From: Clostridia bacterium
GTDB taxonomy: Bacteria > Bacillota_A > Clostridia > Oscillospirales > Acutalibacteraceae
Length of the DNA: 9,226 bases
Assembly (NCBI GenBank): GCA_017441045.1
Contig: JAFSAK010000008.1
Location: 1 to 9,226, forward strand
Direction of reading: 5' to 3'
Shown: in pieces, positions 1 through 6,980 of the stretch
Layout: each line of letters opens with the position of its first letter
Numbering within the stretch: the stretch's first letter is position 1
Made by a program: the position numbers and the translations under genes
Notes under the pieces: generated by a model
Database searches by the model: none
What the model saw: only the letters and a program-made list of their open reading frames with translations
What the model was told of the DNA's origin: nothing

Positions 1-2
1 CT

Positions 3-137
3 TACATAAAACACATTGAAATAGATGCAGATGAAGACGAAGAACTCATAGAGTTTTCGGACGTAGATTACGACGAAGATACTACTGAGGATTTTGGTCG
101 TCATGCTAAAACCGATTTGTGTGAGGATAGCAAATGA
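3..137 (+). CDS. 3' end of an unidentified ORF at the edge of a putative skin-like element
   Basis: An open frame runs in from the left window edge and stops at TGA 135-137, giving a 44-residue C-terminal tail. The tail is strongly acidic, with two stretches rich in Asp and Glu, and begins with a beta-strand-like YIKHIEID segment. The start lies outside the window. The frame overlaps the sigK frame (+1 relative) by more than 40 bases, and its TGA lies inside the AATGA junction sequence. If this is the end of a sigK-intervening element, a gene so close to the attachment site could be the large serine recombinase that excises it. C-terminal tails of that family often end in short strands of this sort, but the visible part is too short and unlike any motif I can name, so this is only a guess. 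It could equally be an unrelated element gene or a fortuitous open frame. Confidence 0.4.
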   Translation, partial: YIKHIEIDADEDEELIEFSDVDYDEDTTEDFGRHAKTDLCEDSK

Positions 138-483
138 GATACTTATGCATTTCAGAAATCTTAAAAAGACCGCTCAGGATGTTTACATAAGCGAGCCCAT
201 AGATACTGATAAAGAAGGAAACGCCCTTACGCTTATCGATATAATTGCCGACACTGCCGATGTTGCAGAAGAGATAGATACAAAGCTTAAGCTCGACAAA
301 CTGAAGGTCCTACTCTCTACCTCCCTTACAAAACGGGAACTTGAGATAATAAACATGCGCTACGGTCTTGGCGGCGAAGAAGAGCTTACCCAAAAAGCAA
401 TTGCAAAAAAGTTAGGCATTTCACGAAGTTATGTTTCCCGTATAGAAAAAGCGACCTTAGAGAAATTGCGAAGAATGTTTTAA
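94..483 (+). CDS. sigK: C-terminal part of sporulation sigma factor SigK, split gene (SpoIIIC-like)
   Basis: The encoded fragment carries the end of sigma region 2.4, region 3 and region 4 of the late mother-cell sigma factor. Homology begins at residue 12 with IANEILMHFRNLKKT (B. subtilis SigK has IENEILMHLRALKKT). It continues through EPIDTDKEGNALTLIDI to the region 4.2 helix-turn-helix at about residues 98-125, with KKLGISRSYVSRIEKATL. The IxxEPIxxDKEGN and LKKT signatures favour SigK over SigE. The fragment lacks regions 1-2 (core binding and most of -10 recognition), so it cannot work alone. The first 11 codons, from a TTG with no good ribosome site, show no sigma homology, and an in-frame TAG lies at 64-66; they are probably element DNA. 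In species with a skin element, excision in the sporulating mother cell joins the two halves in frame. A permanently broken gene is the alternative. The 3' end is short, stopping at LRRMF. Confidence 0.85.
   Translation: MVVMLKPICVRIANEILMHFRNLKKTAQDVYISEPIDTDKEGNALTLIDIIADTADVAEEIDTKLKLDKLKVLLSTSLTKRELEIINMRYGLGGEEELTQKAIAKKLGISRSYVSRIEKATLEKLRRMF
133..137 (+). other. putative recombination core of a skin-like element inside sigK
   Basis: AATGA occupies the codons for Asn-Glu in IANEILMHFR, exactly where sigK homology starts. From memory, the B. subtilis skin element recombines at AATGA at this same codon pair; this should be checked. To the right the frame is SigK, to the left it is not. 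The TGA stop of the leftward ORF is part of the core, so it would be kept both in the integrated and in the excised circular form. The partner site, with the 5' half of sigK, is not in the window, so the site is inferred. Confidence 0.6.
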
Positions 484-490
484 AATTAGA

Positions 491-576
491 TATAAAAATC
501 ACCGAAGCCCCCTGTTTTCACAGGGGGCTTCGGCTTGGTCTGAAAAAGAAATAAGTTTTAACCTATTCCAAACAAA
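491..576 (-). repeat. 3' UTR/terminator cassette, copy 1 (direct repeat of 6981-7067)
   Basis: About 86 bases that include the terminator and most of the 3' UTR match 6981-7067 with only about two or three differences: one loop base and a small change in an A/G run. Similarity starts sharply at TATAAAAATC, 8 bases after the sigK stop, with no match to the left of that. On the other side it continues, more diverged, into the coding ends of the two anchored-protein genes, and rises again at 728-835. Confidence 0.9.
502..533 (-). terminator. intrinsic terminator after the large anchored-protein gene
   Basis: A perfect 13-bp GC-rich inverted repeat (502-514 with 521-533) with a 6-base loop. Read on the - strand, the stem is followed by TGATTTTTATA, a normal U-tract, so it ends leftward transcription from the hydrolase/anchored-protein unit about 50 bases after that unit's stop. 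On the + strand the stem is followed by CTTGGTCTGA with no U-tract, so it is a poor terminator for sigK, whose stop lies 18 bases before the stem. A near-identical copy lies at 6992-7023. Confidence 0.9.
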
Positions 577-580
577 GTTA

Positions 581-3500
581 TTACTCTTCTATTTCATCCT
601 TCTCTTTTTTCTTTTTAAGGATTATGAAGAAGATTACAATACCTGCAACTATAACTACTGCTGCAACTGCGCCGAGAATAATCCAGAGATAATTAATATC
701 GCCGCCGTTATTCTTACGGATAACTTTAATCTTTTTCTTTCTCTTGGGTTTATCGTCATCCTCGTCTTCATCTTCCTCTTCGTCTTCGGAATTATCTTCT
801 TCCTCATCCTCTACGGTGTTATCCATATCGGTTGAATCTTCATCATCCTTATTATCAATAAATTCAGAATATTCACCGAGAGCAAAAGACAAACCGAAAC
901 TACCATCGCTCAAATAGGAATAATATTCGCCGTCGGCAACGAACTCCAACATATTGAGTCTGCCGAATTCTTCAGCCAGAACAAATATTTCCTCGCTATT
1001 TTCATAAAGTTTTTTCGGGATATATATTCTTAAATCTCTTCCTCCGAAATCGCTTACTATATTTCCTTCGGCATCCAGTAGATATATATCATAAACATCC
1101 GTAAGAACTTTTAGCCCTTGTGAAGAAACTTCCGATATTTCTTCAGAAGTAGCGGGATGTTTCATTACTAAAATATCCGAAACTGCGGTAAATACATCGT
1201 TATCACGAAGGCCTAAAATATCAACCCTTGTTCCCGTAGCATCGTCAACCAATCTTGCGGCAATACCCACATCCGATGTTCCCACAAGTTCAAGACCATT
1301 CACTGCTAATTCAGAAATTACAGTAAGCATCTTTTCCCCACCGAAACGCTGATAATATTCGTGAGAACACTCCAGAATTTCTATACGAACATATTGCGCT
1401 ACTTGAGGAACAAAATTATATGCATATATTCCATTTTCATCATCGGTTTTATCTTTCCAAACTTTAGCGGGTACCGCATCCTTTGCGAAAAGTTCCATAT
1501 CATCCGTACCGAAATAGAAATTGAGTTTACTCGGCCAATAATCTGCGCTGCTACCCGCACGGAAGGTGAAACTATCTAAAGAGTTAAGTGTTCCCAAATC
1601 AAAAACCAGATTGATAGATTCTTTATTATCCTTACCGCCGAACAAATCCCCTACGGTAGTATAATCGTTGTCGAGGGCTTTATTTATAGAATAGCTCTTA
1701 TTTTCTGTTTGCTCATAAGGTATATATCGATTAGCATCGGAAAAAGATATCTTAACATCTGCGGTTTCCTTATCTTGCAAATAGATGGTATACGACTCAT
1801 ATTTTTCTTCCACAAGATTCATATAATTGAATTCCTGCGTGTTCCAACCGACTGCTTCTATCTCAGCAGGGTCAAACGTACCATTTTCGGTTTCCAATAT
1901 TTCTATTCGCAAATAGCGGGCATTGAGAGGTTCTTCATCGAAAGATTTTATAACTCGGTTTGATAAATTATTTCCGCTTTTATACGAATAGACCAATGTG
2001 TTTTCATTCCATATAGTTTCTTCACTGTCCGAGGCATAAATTTTCATATGCTTAATACTCGACGAAAGCGTTGAAAGCTTTATGGAATTAAGTTTCATAT
2101 TGCTGCAAAGGTTAAAAATTAAATTAATCTTTTCACCTTTAGTATCTATGCTTGCGGCATTATTATAAAATCCATCATATAGAAGTTTGTGATCATCGCC
2201 GTTATACTCGCTTTCGGTAATCGGCGTATTATCATCGCCTCTATAGACATTTGTAGGAACATGAGAAAGCAGATTTACTTCTTTTAGCGGTTTTTCGTAT
2301 CTTTCGCCGTAAACACCCAAATCTGCAATTCTGACACCTTGGTCCTTTGCATATCTATCAGCGGCGGCGGGATAATTGCAAACAGGATACTTTATACAGA
2401 ACGCTATATATCTTGCCACATGGCCTTCGCCTAACATATGAAACGCCTGCGAAACCGAGCTTCCGTTTTCGCTGTCCGACATATTATTATAAGATATTAT
2501 TTTACTTCTTTCTAAAAAGAGTGTGTTAATATCCGTGGAAGTATAAATATCGTATTTACCTGTCTGCAAATATGCATTGGTCACGCTGTTAAAAGCGATG
2601 GTTTTAACACTGTAAGTGGCACCTAAATCATAGTAAATAAAGAAAGTTATTTCATCATCGGCAGAATAAACCATACAATTCGCGTTATAACAACCGATTC
2701 TGGTATCTCTGTTGTTATCGGCAAAATCTGTGGCTTTATATCCTCCCGATCTGAACAACTCCTTAAAGCTCCATTTCGCGCCAACAGCGAATTTAAAATA
2801 CGGTTCTCTTTTATTAAGGAGATTTTCGCCGAATGAATCAAGCTTTGCATTGTCAAAGTTACCGTTTTCAACTTCGTATATTTCTACAGAACCTGTTGCG
2901 CATAACTCGGTAAAACGAATAATACCGTCAAAACCCGTCATATCTTCCTTGGGTGCGTATACACGAATTGCTATATATGTGCCTTCAACAGTTGAATTTT
3001 CGGTAAAATCAAAGACCTGAAGTTGATCAAGGTTTTCGTTTTTAAAATTCGCTATAAGTGAATCTGAATCAAAAAGAGTTTCGGGCGTATCGGAAATATA
3101 AATTGAATATTTATAATTTCTCAAATTCTTTTCCACAGCATTAGAAATTATTATCTTATCAATTTTTGCTTTGCCCTTCGAAGTATAAACAATATCGGTA
3201 AAAGAAGACCCATCATTATAACTCGCGCCGATAATTTCGGCATTATAATCCACCTTATTATCGGTGGCGGCCAATAAATAGATTTCTTTTACTTCATTCT
3301 TTTCTGCTCCGTCAAAATTATAAACAGTTACATCGAAATTGGTGAGAATATTATCAATTCCCGTGAAATCGAAGGCATTAGCATCAACGAAACTCTCTGT
3401 TTTGCCACTTCGGGCAATTTCAAGTTCTTCTTTTACTTCCTGCGCCTTATGGATGGCTTCGGTAAACTGTTCGGTGTTTCCAAATTCGGAAATATCCAGT

Positions 3501-4975
3501 TTATTTGCGGCATAAATCCAATCTGCCAAATTCCAACTCTCAGAATTGGCGGGAAGATCCAAGCCCCTTTCTATAACCAGAGAACTGAAAACTATTTCGG
3601 CTTTCAGATTGCTCGGCATTATAAATAATCTTCCTAATTTTTTCTCGGCCGATACACATTTATCAGAAAACGCCGACTGCCAATCTTCACCAAAAATATC
3701 TGTATAGGTTATCTTTTGCCATCCTTTGTCTACATCATCCTTGGTAACCGTTGGATATTTTGAAACATCGGGGTTAAATACCGTTCCCGAAGTAGAAAAG
3801 GTTCGTGTATATAAGTTTCCTTCCCTTTCTACAGAATTAACATTATACCAGAAATAAACCTCCTCTATCTTATCGAAAGGAATATCGGCACCCGTAGAAA
3901 CGTTCTTCACCTTTTCGTATACCAGCGCATTGTAATTAGAATTGTAGGTACCCTCATTATCAATATTCCAAGTAACCGAACTATCTGCAAACTTTTCGTT
4001 AGGTATTTCTGCGGAAACAAGAGTCGTATCGGCAATGGTAGAGGAATTGTTGTAATATCTGTAAGGATTAAGTTGTACATCAGAATATGTAAGCTTTTTC
4101 CAAGCGGAAGATAAATTGCTTATAGCTGTATCTTCTGCATTTGTTTTTTTCAGGTTTTCAAGAGCCGTTACAAAATTTTCAGTGTTTGAATAGGCAGAAA
4201 TATCAAGAGATTCAGCGGAAAGTATCAGTTCTGTCACAGATAAGTTATCAATATTATCCGGTAAAACCGCCTTTTGATAGGTTTCTATAACAACCGTTCC
4301 AAAGGTTATATCTGCTTTAATATTTCCCGGCATCAAGAAAATTCTACCGAGTTGCTTTTCAGGAGTTGAGCAGCCGTTTTTAAACATGGTTTGCCAATCT
4401 TCACCGAAAAGCGCGGTAAATGTAACCTTTTTCCACCCCTTGATAACATCATTCTCAGTAACCGTTGGATATTTTGAGGCGTTAGGATTAAACACCGTTC
4501 TTTTTGAGGAGAACACGCGTGGATAAATTTTTCCCTCACGCTCAACGCTATTCACCCTGTAAGTAAAATAGGCCTCTGTTATATTATCAAAATCTATCTG
4601 GGCGCCCTCTGCATTTCCTTTTACCTTCTCGTAAATAAGAGTATAAGAGGAAGATGTATAGGAGCCCGCATTATCAATACTCCAGTTAAAAATCTTACTA
4701 CCGATATCAAATTCCGATACGGTGGGCGCCGCTTCCAAATTTGTATCTGCTATGGCAGTTGTATTGTTATAGTATCTATACGGAAACAACTCGGTTTTCC
4801 CGCTTATTGTAAGCTCGGACCACGCGTTTTTAAGCATTTCCACTGCATCATTGGTTACAGTTTCGCCTAATTGCGCTGATACGGGTGTTTCCATATTACA
4901 AACAGGCAAAATTACACTTATTGATATAATCAGAGAAAGAATATATGCTATGTTTTTTCTTAAAAATATCTTCAT
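581..4975 (-). CDS. large secreted, membrane-anchored multi-module adhesin / carbohydrate-binding protein
   Basis: A 1464-residue surface protein, probably a glycan-binding partner of the hydrolase encoded just upstream. Residues 1-34 form a signal peptide (Lys/Arg start, hydrophobic core, PVSA end). Residues about 47-277 and 287-513 are a tandem repeat of a module I do not recognise. From about 530 to 1235 come beta-rich segments ending in phrases such as ARYLRIEIL (1019-1027) and AQYVRIEIL (1193-1201), typical of F5/8-type C (discoidin/CBM32-like) modules. I count about four, near 535-700, 718-893, 900-1043 and 1058-1233. Residues 1235-1371 form another beta domain. A stalk follows, acidic (about 1374-1408) then basic (1409-1421). 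A membrane helix (about 1428-1453) and a short KKKKEKDEIEE tail end the protein. There is no sortase motif and no catalytic motif I can see. The ATG starts 10 bases after the hydrolase stop, so the two are co-transcribed and coupled. Binding function is inferred from the module type. Confidence 0.85.
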   Translation of the reverse strand: MKIFLRKNIAYILSLIISISVILPVCNMETPVSAQLGETVTNDAVEMLKNAWSELTISGKTELFPYRYYNNTTAIADTNLEAAPTVSEFDIGSKIFNWSIDNAGSYTSSSYTLIYEKVKGNAEGAQIDFDNITEAYFTYRVNSVEREGKIYPRVFSSKRTVFNPNASKYPTVTENDVIKGWKKVTFTALFGEDWQTMFKNGCSTPEKQLGRIFLMPGNIKADITFGTVVIETYQKAVLPDNIDNLSVTELILSAESLDISAYSNTENFVTALENLKKTNAEDTAISNLSSAWKKLTYSDVQLNPYRYYNNSSTIADTTLVSAEIPNEKFADSSVTWNIDNEGTYNSNYNALVYEKVKNVSTGADIPFDKIEEVYFWYNVNSVEREGNLYTRTFSTSGTVFNPDVSKYPTVTKDDVDKGWQKITYTDIFGEDWQSAFSDKCVSAEKKLGRLFIMPSNLKAEIVFSSLVIERGLDLPANSESWNLADWIYAANKLDISEFGNTEQFTEAIHKAQEVKEELEIARSGKTESFVDANAFDFTGIDNILTNFDVTVYNFDGAEKNEVKEIYLLAATDNKVDYNAEIIGASYNDGSSFTDIVYTSKGKAKIDKIIISNAVEKNLRNYKYSIYISDTPETLFDSDSLIANFKNENLDQLQVFDFTENSTVEGTYIAIRVYAPKEDMTGFDGIIRFTELCATGSVEIYEVENGNFDNAKLDSFGENLLNKREPYFKFAVGAKWSFKELFRSGGYKATDFADNNRDTRIGCYNANCMVYSADDEITFFIYYDLGATYSVKTIAFNSVTNAYLQTGKYDIYTSTDINTLFLERSKIISYNNMSDSENGSSVSQAFHMLGEGHVARYIAFCIKYPVCNYPAAADRYAKDQGVRIADLGVYGERYEKPLKEVNLLSHVPTNVYRGDDNTPITESEYNGDDHKLLYDGFYNNAASIDTKGEKINLIFNLCSNMKLNSIKLSTLSSSIKHMKIYASDSEETIWNENTLVYSYKSGNNLSNRVIKSFDEEPLNARYLRIEILETENGTFDPAEIEAVGWNTQEFNYMNLVEEKYESYTIYLQDKETADVKISFSDANRYIPYEQTENKSYSINKALDNDYTTVGDLFGGKDNKESINLVFDLGTLNSLDSFTFRAGSSADYWPSKLNFYFGTDDMELFAKDAVPAKVWKDKTDDENGIYAYNFVPQVAQYVRIEILECSHEYYQRFGGEKMLTVISELAVNGLELVGTSDVGIAARLVDDATGTRVDILGLRDNDVFTAVSDILVMKHPATSEEISEVSSQGLKVLTDVYDIYLLDAEGNIVSDFGGRDLRIYIPKKLYENSEEIFVLAEEFGRLNMLEFVADGEYYSYLSDGSFGLSFALGEYSEFIDNKDDEDSTDMDNTVEDEEEDNSEDEEEDEDEDDDKPKRKKKIKVIRKNNGGDINYLWIILGAVAAVVIVAGIVIFFIILKKKKEKDEIEE
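728..835 (-). repeat. stalk-coding segment, copy 1 (direct repeat of 7221-7328)
   Basis: These 108 bases encode the acidic stalk and start of the basic stretch. They match 7221-7328 with only four substitutions and no gaps. This is far closer than the upstream extracellular coding regions of the same two genes. Confidence 0.85.
3437..4117 (-). repeat. tandem protein module, second copy (residues 287-513)
   Basis: Second copy of the N-terminal module. It shares with the first copy the ordered phrases AW-x-x-LT, PYRYYNN, TIADT, YEKVK, VNSVEREG, TVFNP, SKYPTVT, KGW, FGEDWQ, LGR-x-F-x-MP and LDIS. Spacing to the first copy is 237-240 residues. It ends in a helical linker with the pattern LDIS-x-x-x-NTE. 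Confidence 0.85.
4145..4837 (-). repeat. tandem protein module, first copy (residues 47-277)
   Basis: First copy of the module, directly after the signal peptide and a short spacer. It has a beta-rich core (PYRYYNN to IVIET-like strands), then a short helical linker (about 246-277) that is itself repeated at 482-513. I cannot assign the module to a named family; its alternating strands and conserved Trp, Tyr and Glu positions would fit a jelly-roll binding domain. Confidence 0.85.
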
Positions 4976-4979
4976 AATT

Positions 4980-4987
4980 CTCCCCCT
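4980..4987 (-). promoter_or_regulatory. ribosome binding site overlapping the hydrolase stop codon
   Basis: On the - strand AGGGGGAG lies 4 bases before the ATG at 4975 (6 bases from the end of AGGGGG). It shares bases with the TAG stop (4986-4988) of the hydrolase gene. This supports the chosen start and suggests translational coupling between the two genes. Confidence 0.75.
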
Positions 4988-6863
4988 ATTCCACGATATT
5001 TACAATAACTATCGTATATGCGCTTTCGCCTGATTCATCGGCATAATTCGATGAAATTTTTATTGCGACAGTATCTCCGGAAGACGTTCCCGATGACTTA
5101 TAGGTAGCAGTCGCTCCGTTCACATTAGTAAGGGAGCCTACATTGGTTGTTACGTTCTCATAAATTTCATCAGATGTGCTTTTACCGTAAATTGAATATG
5201 TAACTGCGCTTGTATCACCATCTGCGCCATAAATTTGGTCTACCTTTAATTCCACAGTATCCCCTGCGGATATAGCAACCTCTTTAATATTTGCTACCAA
5301 TTGGATTTGCTCCTTAATCGTTGTATAAACGATTAAATAATGTCCATCCGCTGCAACAGTATCCGTAATTTTACCGCCATTGCAAACAAGAATCTTATCA
5401 GTTACGGGCAAAAGGTCACCGTCTGCCCTTTTCTCATCATAATACTCATATCCGTTTTCTCTTAGTTCGGGGAATTCATAAATATGGCGTTCGAATTTTT
5501 TACCTTCAAGTTTATCGCCGAGTTTAATTTCGAGTTCTCTTGCCGCCTCATTTCTATCAACCTCGATAGCAATGGTATACTCGCCATCTTTATGAAAAGC
5601 CGCTGCAAACACATCGTCGGCATCGGTATTGGTCTTTATAACTTGACTGAATTTAGGTATATATCTTGTAAGCAAACCTTTTTCGGCATAACCGCCCGAT
5701 ATTCCATCTATATCCGTAGAAGGAGTAACCCACATACAAACATCCATAGAATTTATGGGCACTTTCATCGGTTCGGGAACATAATCCCCCGAATAGAACC
5801 ACGTTGCCGCGGCGCCTATTCCCGCATTGGCATAGGCCAAAAATTGAGAGGTTTCAGAATAGCCAAAACCGATACACTTTTTACCATCCTTATCATCCGC
5901 GGGACCAAATTCATTTATAAATATACCGGGATAATCCTGACCTATTTTATCAGTAAGCTCCCGCCACTCATCATAGGTTTTAGTTTGTATATATTGATGG
6001 TTACCCAAAACATCGTAAATGGGCGCACCATTCTCATCCACTAAATTATCTCTCACAAAATTCAGATAATCTGTAATTCGCTCTGAGTTTACATATCCCG
6101 TAAGGTCGGTACCCACGATTTTGATTTTTTCACGGGCATTAACCCCTTTAAATGTATTACCCTTAAATTCCTCGTGAACGCGGGCAATCATTTCACACCA
6201 ATATACACGCTTATCGCCAAACGCCTCGTAATTGCCGCCGTTCACTTCGTTATAAAAGGTAAGATACTGCACATTATCATAGCCATAATTCCAAGCTCTT
6301 TCAAAAACCGCATAAGTGGCTTCGGCAAACGCATCGAGATTTCTGGGAGCGCTCCTTGTTCCGCCTTCGGAAAGCGCCACATCTTTGATGGAAAACCATT
6401 CGTTCATTTCATAATGCACGCGGCCGCCCATATTAATCATAACAAGCGTTCCCGACTCTTTAAACATTTTAAGTTTTCTGAAAAAACTCTTAACGTTTTC
6501 GTTTTCCCAATTATAAATACCTGATTCCCAGAGTTCTTGCTGCCTTTCGGGAGTTTCATCAAGAAAAACTAACCAACCGGGCAAAAACATCATTCTCATA
6601 TAAGCGGGCTTTACGATATTATTGCGCTTATCACTTACTGTTTGATAGGCCTCGTTCATACCATAATTCTTAGTATATTCACCCGTCCACAGATTATTTC
6701 CAAGTCCTAAAAAAGATTCTGTAACGATGGTATCTGCTTCCACTTCAACTACACGTTTTTGGATAGCAGTAGCGGTATTCGCAAAGGATATAAGAGATAT
6801 TCCAAGACAAAGAAACACCACGAGACAAACAGAAATAATCCTCTTAAAAAAGCTGATTTCCAT
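4986..6863 (-). CDS. secreted clan GH-A-like glycoside hydrolase with C-terminal Ig-like domain
   Basis: A 625-residue exported enzyme predicted to cleave a polysaccharide outside the cell by the retaining mechanism of clan GH-A. Residues 1 to about 29 are a signal peptide ending SLISFA. The (beta/alpha)8 landmarks follow in order: AYMRMMF (Arg90), TLVMINMGG, YLTFYNEVNG with candidate acid/base Glu206 after Asn205, DVLGNHQY (His289), and IFINEFGPAD with candidate nucleophile Glu318. GAAATWFYSG follows, as in strand 8. A small beta domain ends near 515, and residues about 520-625 look Ig-like. I cannot place it in a numbered GH family; GH39, GH30 or GH5-type relatives, or an unnumbered one, are possible. 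Start choice: a TTG at 6866 directly precedes ATG 6863. GAAGGTAGG puts its last AGG 8 bases before the ATG, so I prefer the ATG. It is the first gene of the unit, with its own promoter at 6952-6980. The catalytic residues are inferred from motif order. Confidence 0.8.
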   Translation of the reverse strand: MEISFFKRIISVCLVVFLCLGISLISFANTATAIQKRVVEVEADTIVTESFLGLGNNLWTGEYTKNYGMNEAYQTVSDKRNNIVKPAYMRMMFLPGWLVFLDETPERQQELWESGIYNWENENVKSFFRKLKMFKESGTLVMINMGGRVHYEMNEWFSIKDVALSEGGTRSAPRNLDAFAEATYAVFERAWNYGYDNVQYLTFYNEVNGGNYEAFGDKRVYWCEMIARVHEEFKGNTFKGVNAREKIKIVGTDLTGYVNSERITDYLNFVRDNLVDENGAPIYDVLGNHQYIQTKTYDEWRELTDKIGQDYPGIFINEFGPADDKDGKKCIGFGYSETSQFLAYANAGIGAAATWFYSGDYVPEPMKVPINSMDVCMWVTPSTDIDGISGGYAEKGLLTRYIPKFSQVIKTNTDADDVFAAAFHKDGEYTIAIEVDRNEAARELEIKLGDKLEGKKFERHIYEFPELRENGYEYYDEKRADGDLLPVTDKILVCNGGKITDTVAADGHYLIVYTTIKEQIQLVANIKEVAISAGDTVELKVDQIYGADGDTSAVTYSIYGKSTSDEIYENVTTNVGSLTNVNGATATYKSSGTSSGDTVAIKISSNYADESGESAYTIVIVNIVE

Positions 6864-6867
6864 CAAG

Positions 6868-6930
6868 TCAACCTACCTTCTCGGTTATACTAAAAAATGC
6901 AAAAGAACACACTGGGGCATTCTTTTGCAT
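6868..6930 (-). CDS. possible 20-codon leader ORF
   Basis: In the hydrolase leader an ATG at 6930 opens a 20-codon frame ending with TGA at 6868-6870, 4 bases before the ATG of the hydrolase. It runs through the whole leader hairpin, with its start codon in the 5' arm. Purine-rich AGAG sequences precede it, but the spacing is poor. The peptide is not enriched in one amino acid, so a classical amino-acid attenuator is not indicated. It may well be chance. Confidence 0.2.
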   Translation of the reverse strand: MQKNAPVCSFAFFSITEKVG

Positions 6931-6932
6931 TT
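6895..6932 (-). promoter_or_regulatory. leader hairpin, attenuator-like, upstream of the hydrolase
   Basis: A perfect 13-bp inverted repeat (AAATGCAAAAGAA 6895-6907 with its complement 6920-6932) with a 12-base loop lies in the predicted 5' leader. On the - strand the 3' arm runs straight into a row of six T (6892-6897), then the hydrolase ribosome site about 15 bases on. The shape is that of a weak intrinsic terminator or attenuator. The stem has only three G:C pairs, so it could instead be a dyad for a DNA-binding regulator or an mRNA-stabilising structure. Confidence 0.6.
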
Positions 6933-6951
6933 CTCTAAATCTCTAAACATG

Positions 6952-6980
6952 ATTATAAACCAAATAAATTCATTTGTCAA
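6952..6980 (-). promoter_or_regulatory. consensus SigA promoter for the hydrolase/anchored-protein unit
   Basis: On the - strand TTGACA (6975-6980) and TATAAT (6952-6957) are separated by exactly 17 bases, the full housekeeping consensus. Transcription would start near 6945, giving a leader of about 80 bases to the hydrolase ATG at 6863. The -35 box sits directly against the terminator cassette of the upstream gene. Confidence 0.85.

Noticed and set aside
94..126. TTG/ATG starts giving sigK a native short N terminus
   Set aside because: No convincing ribosome site, no sigma homology in these codons, and missing regions 1-2; best read as element DNA fused at the junction.
113..158. Inverted-repeat recombinase arms around the AATGA core
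   Set aside because: Pairing the flanks about the core gave only scattered matches, no better than chance.
502..533. Terminator for sigK on the + strand
   Set aside because: The stem is strong but no T-run follows it on the + strand; the T-run is on the - strand side, so it serves the convergent gene.
581..860. Sortase cell-wall anchor
   Set aside because: The C terminus has stalk, membrane helix and charged tail, but no LPXTG-like motif before the helix.
1361..3020. Several + strand and other-frame open frames of 60-102 codons
   Set aside because: They lie inside the 1464-residue gene, whose frame is supported by signal peptide, modules and anchor; the translations have no recognisable features.
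5484..6524. + strand open frames of 186 and 116 codons opposite the hydrolase
   Set aside because: Antisense shadows of a well-supported gene, without ribosome sites or recognisable domains.
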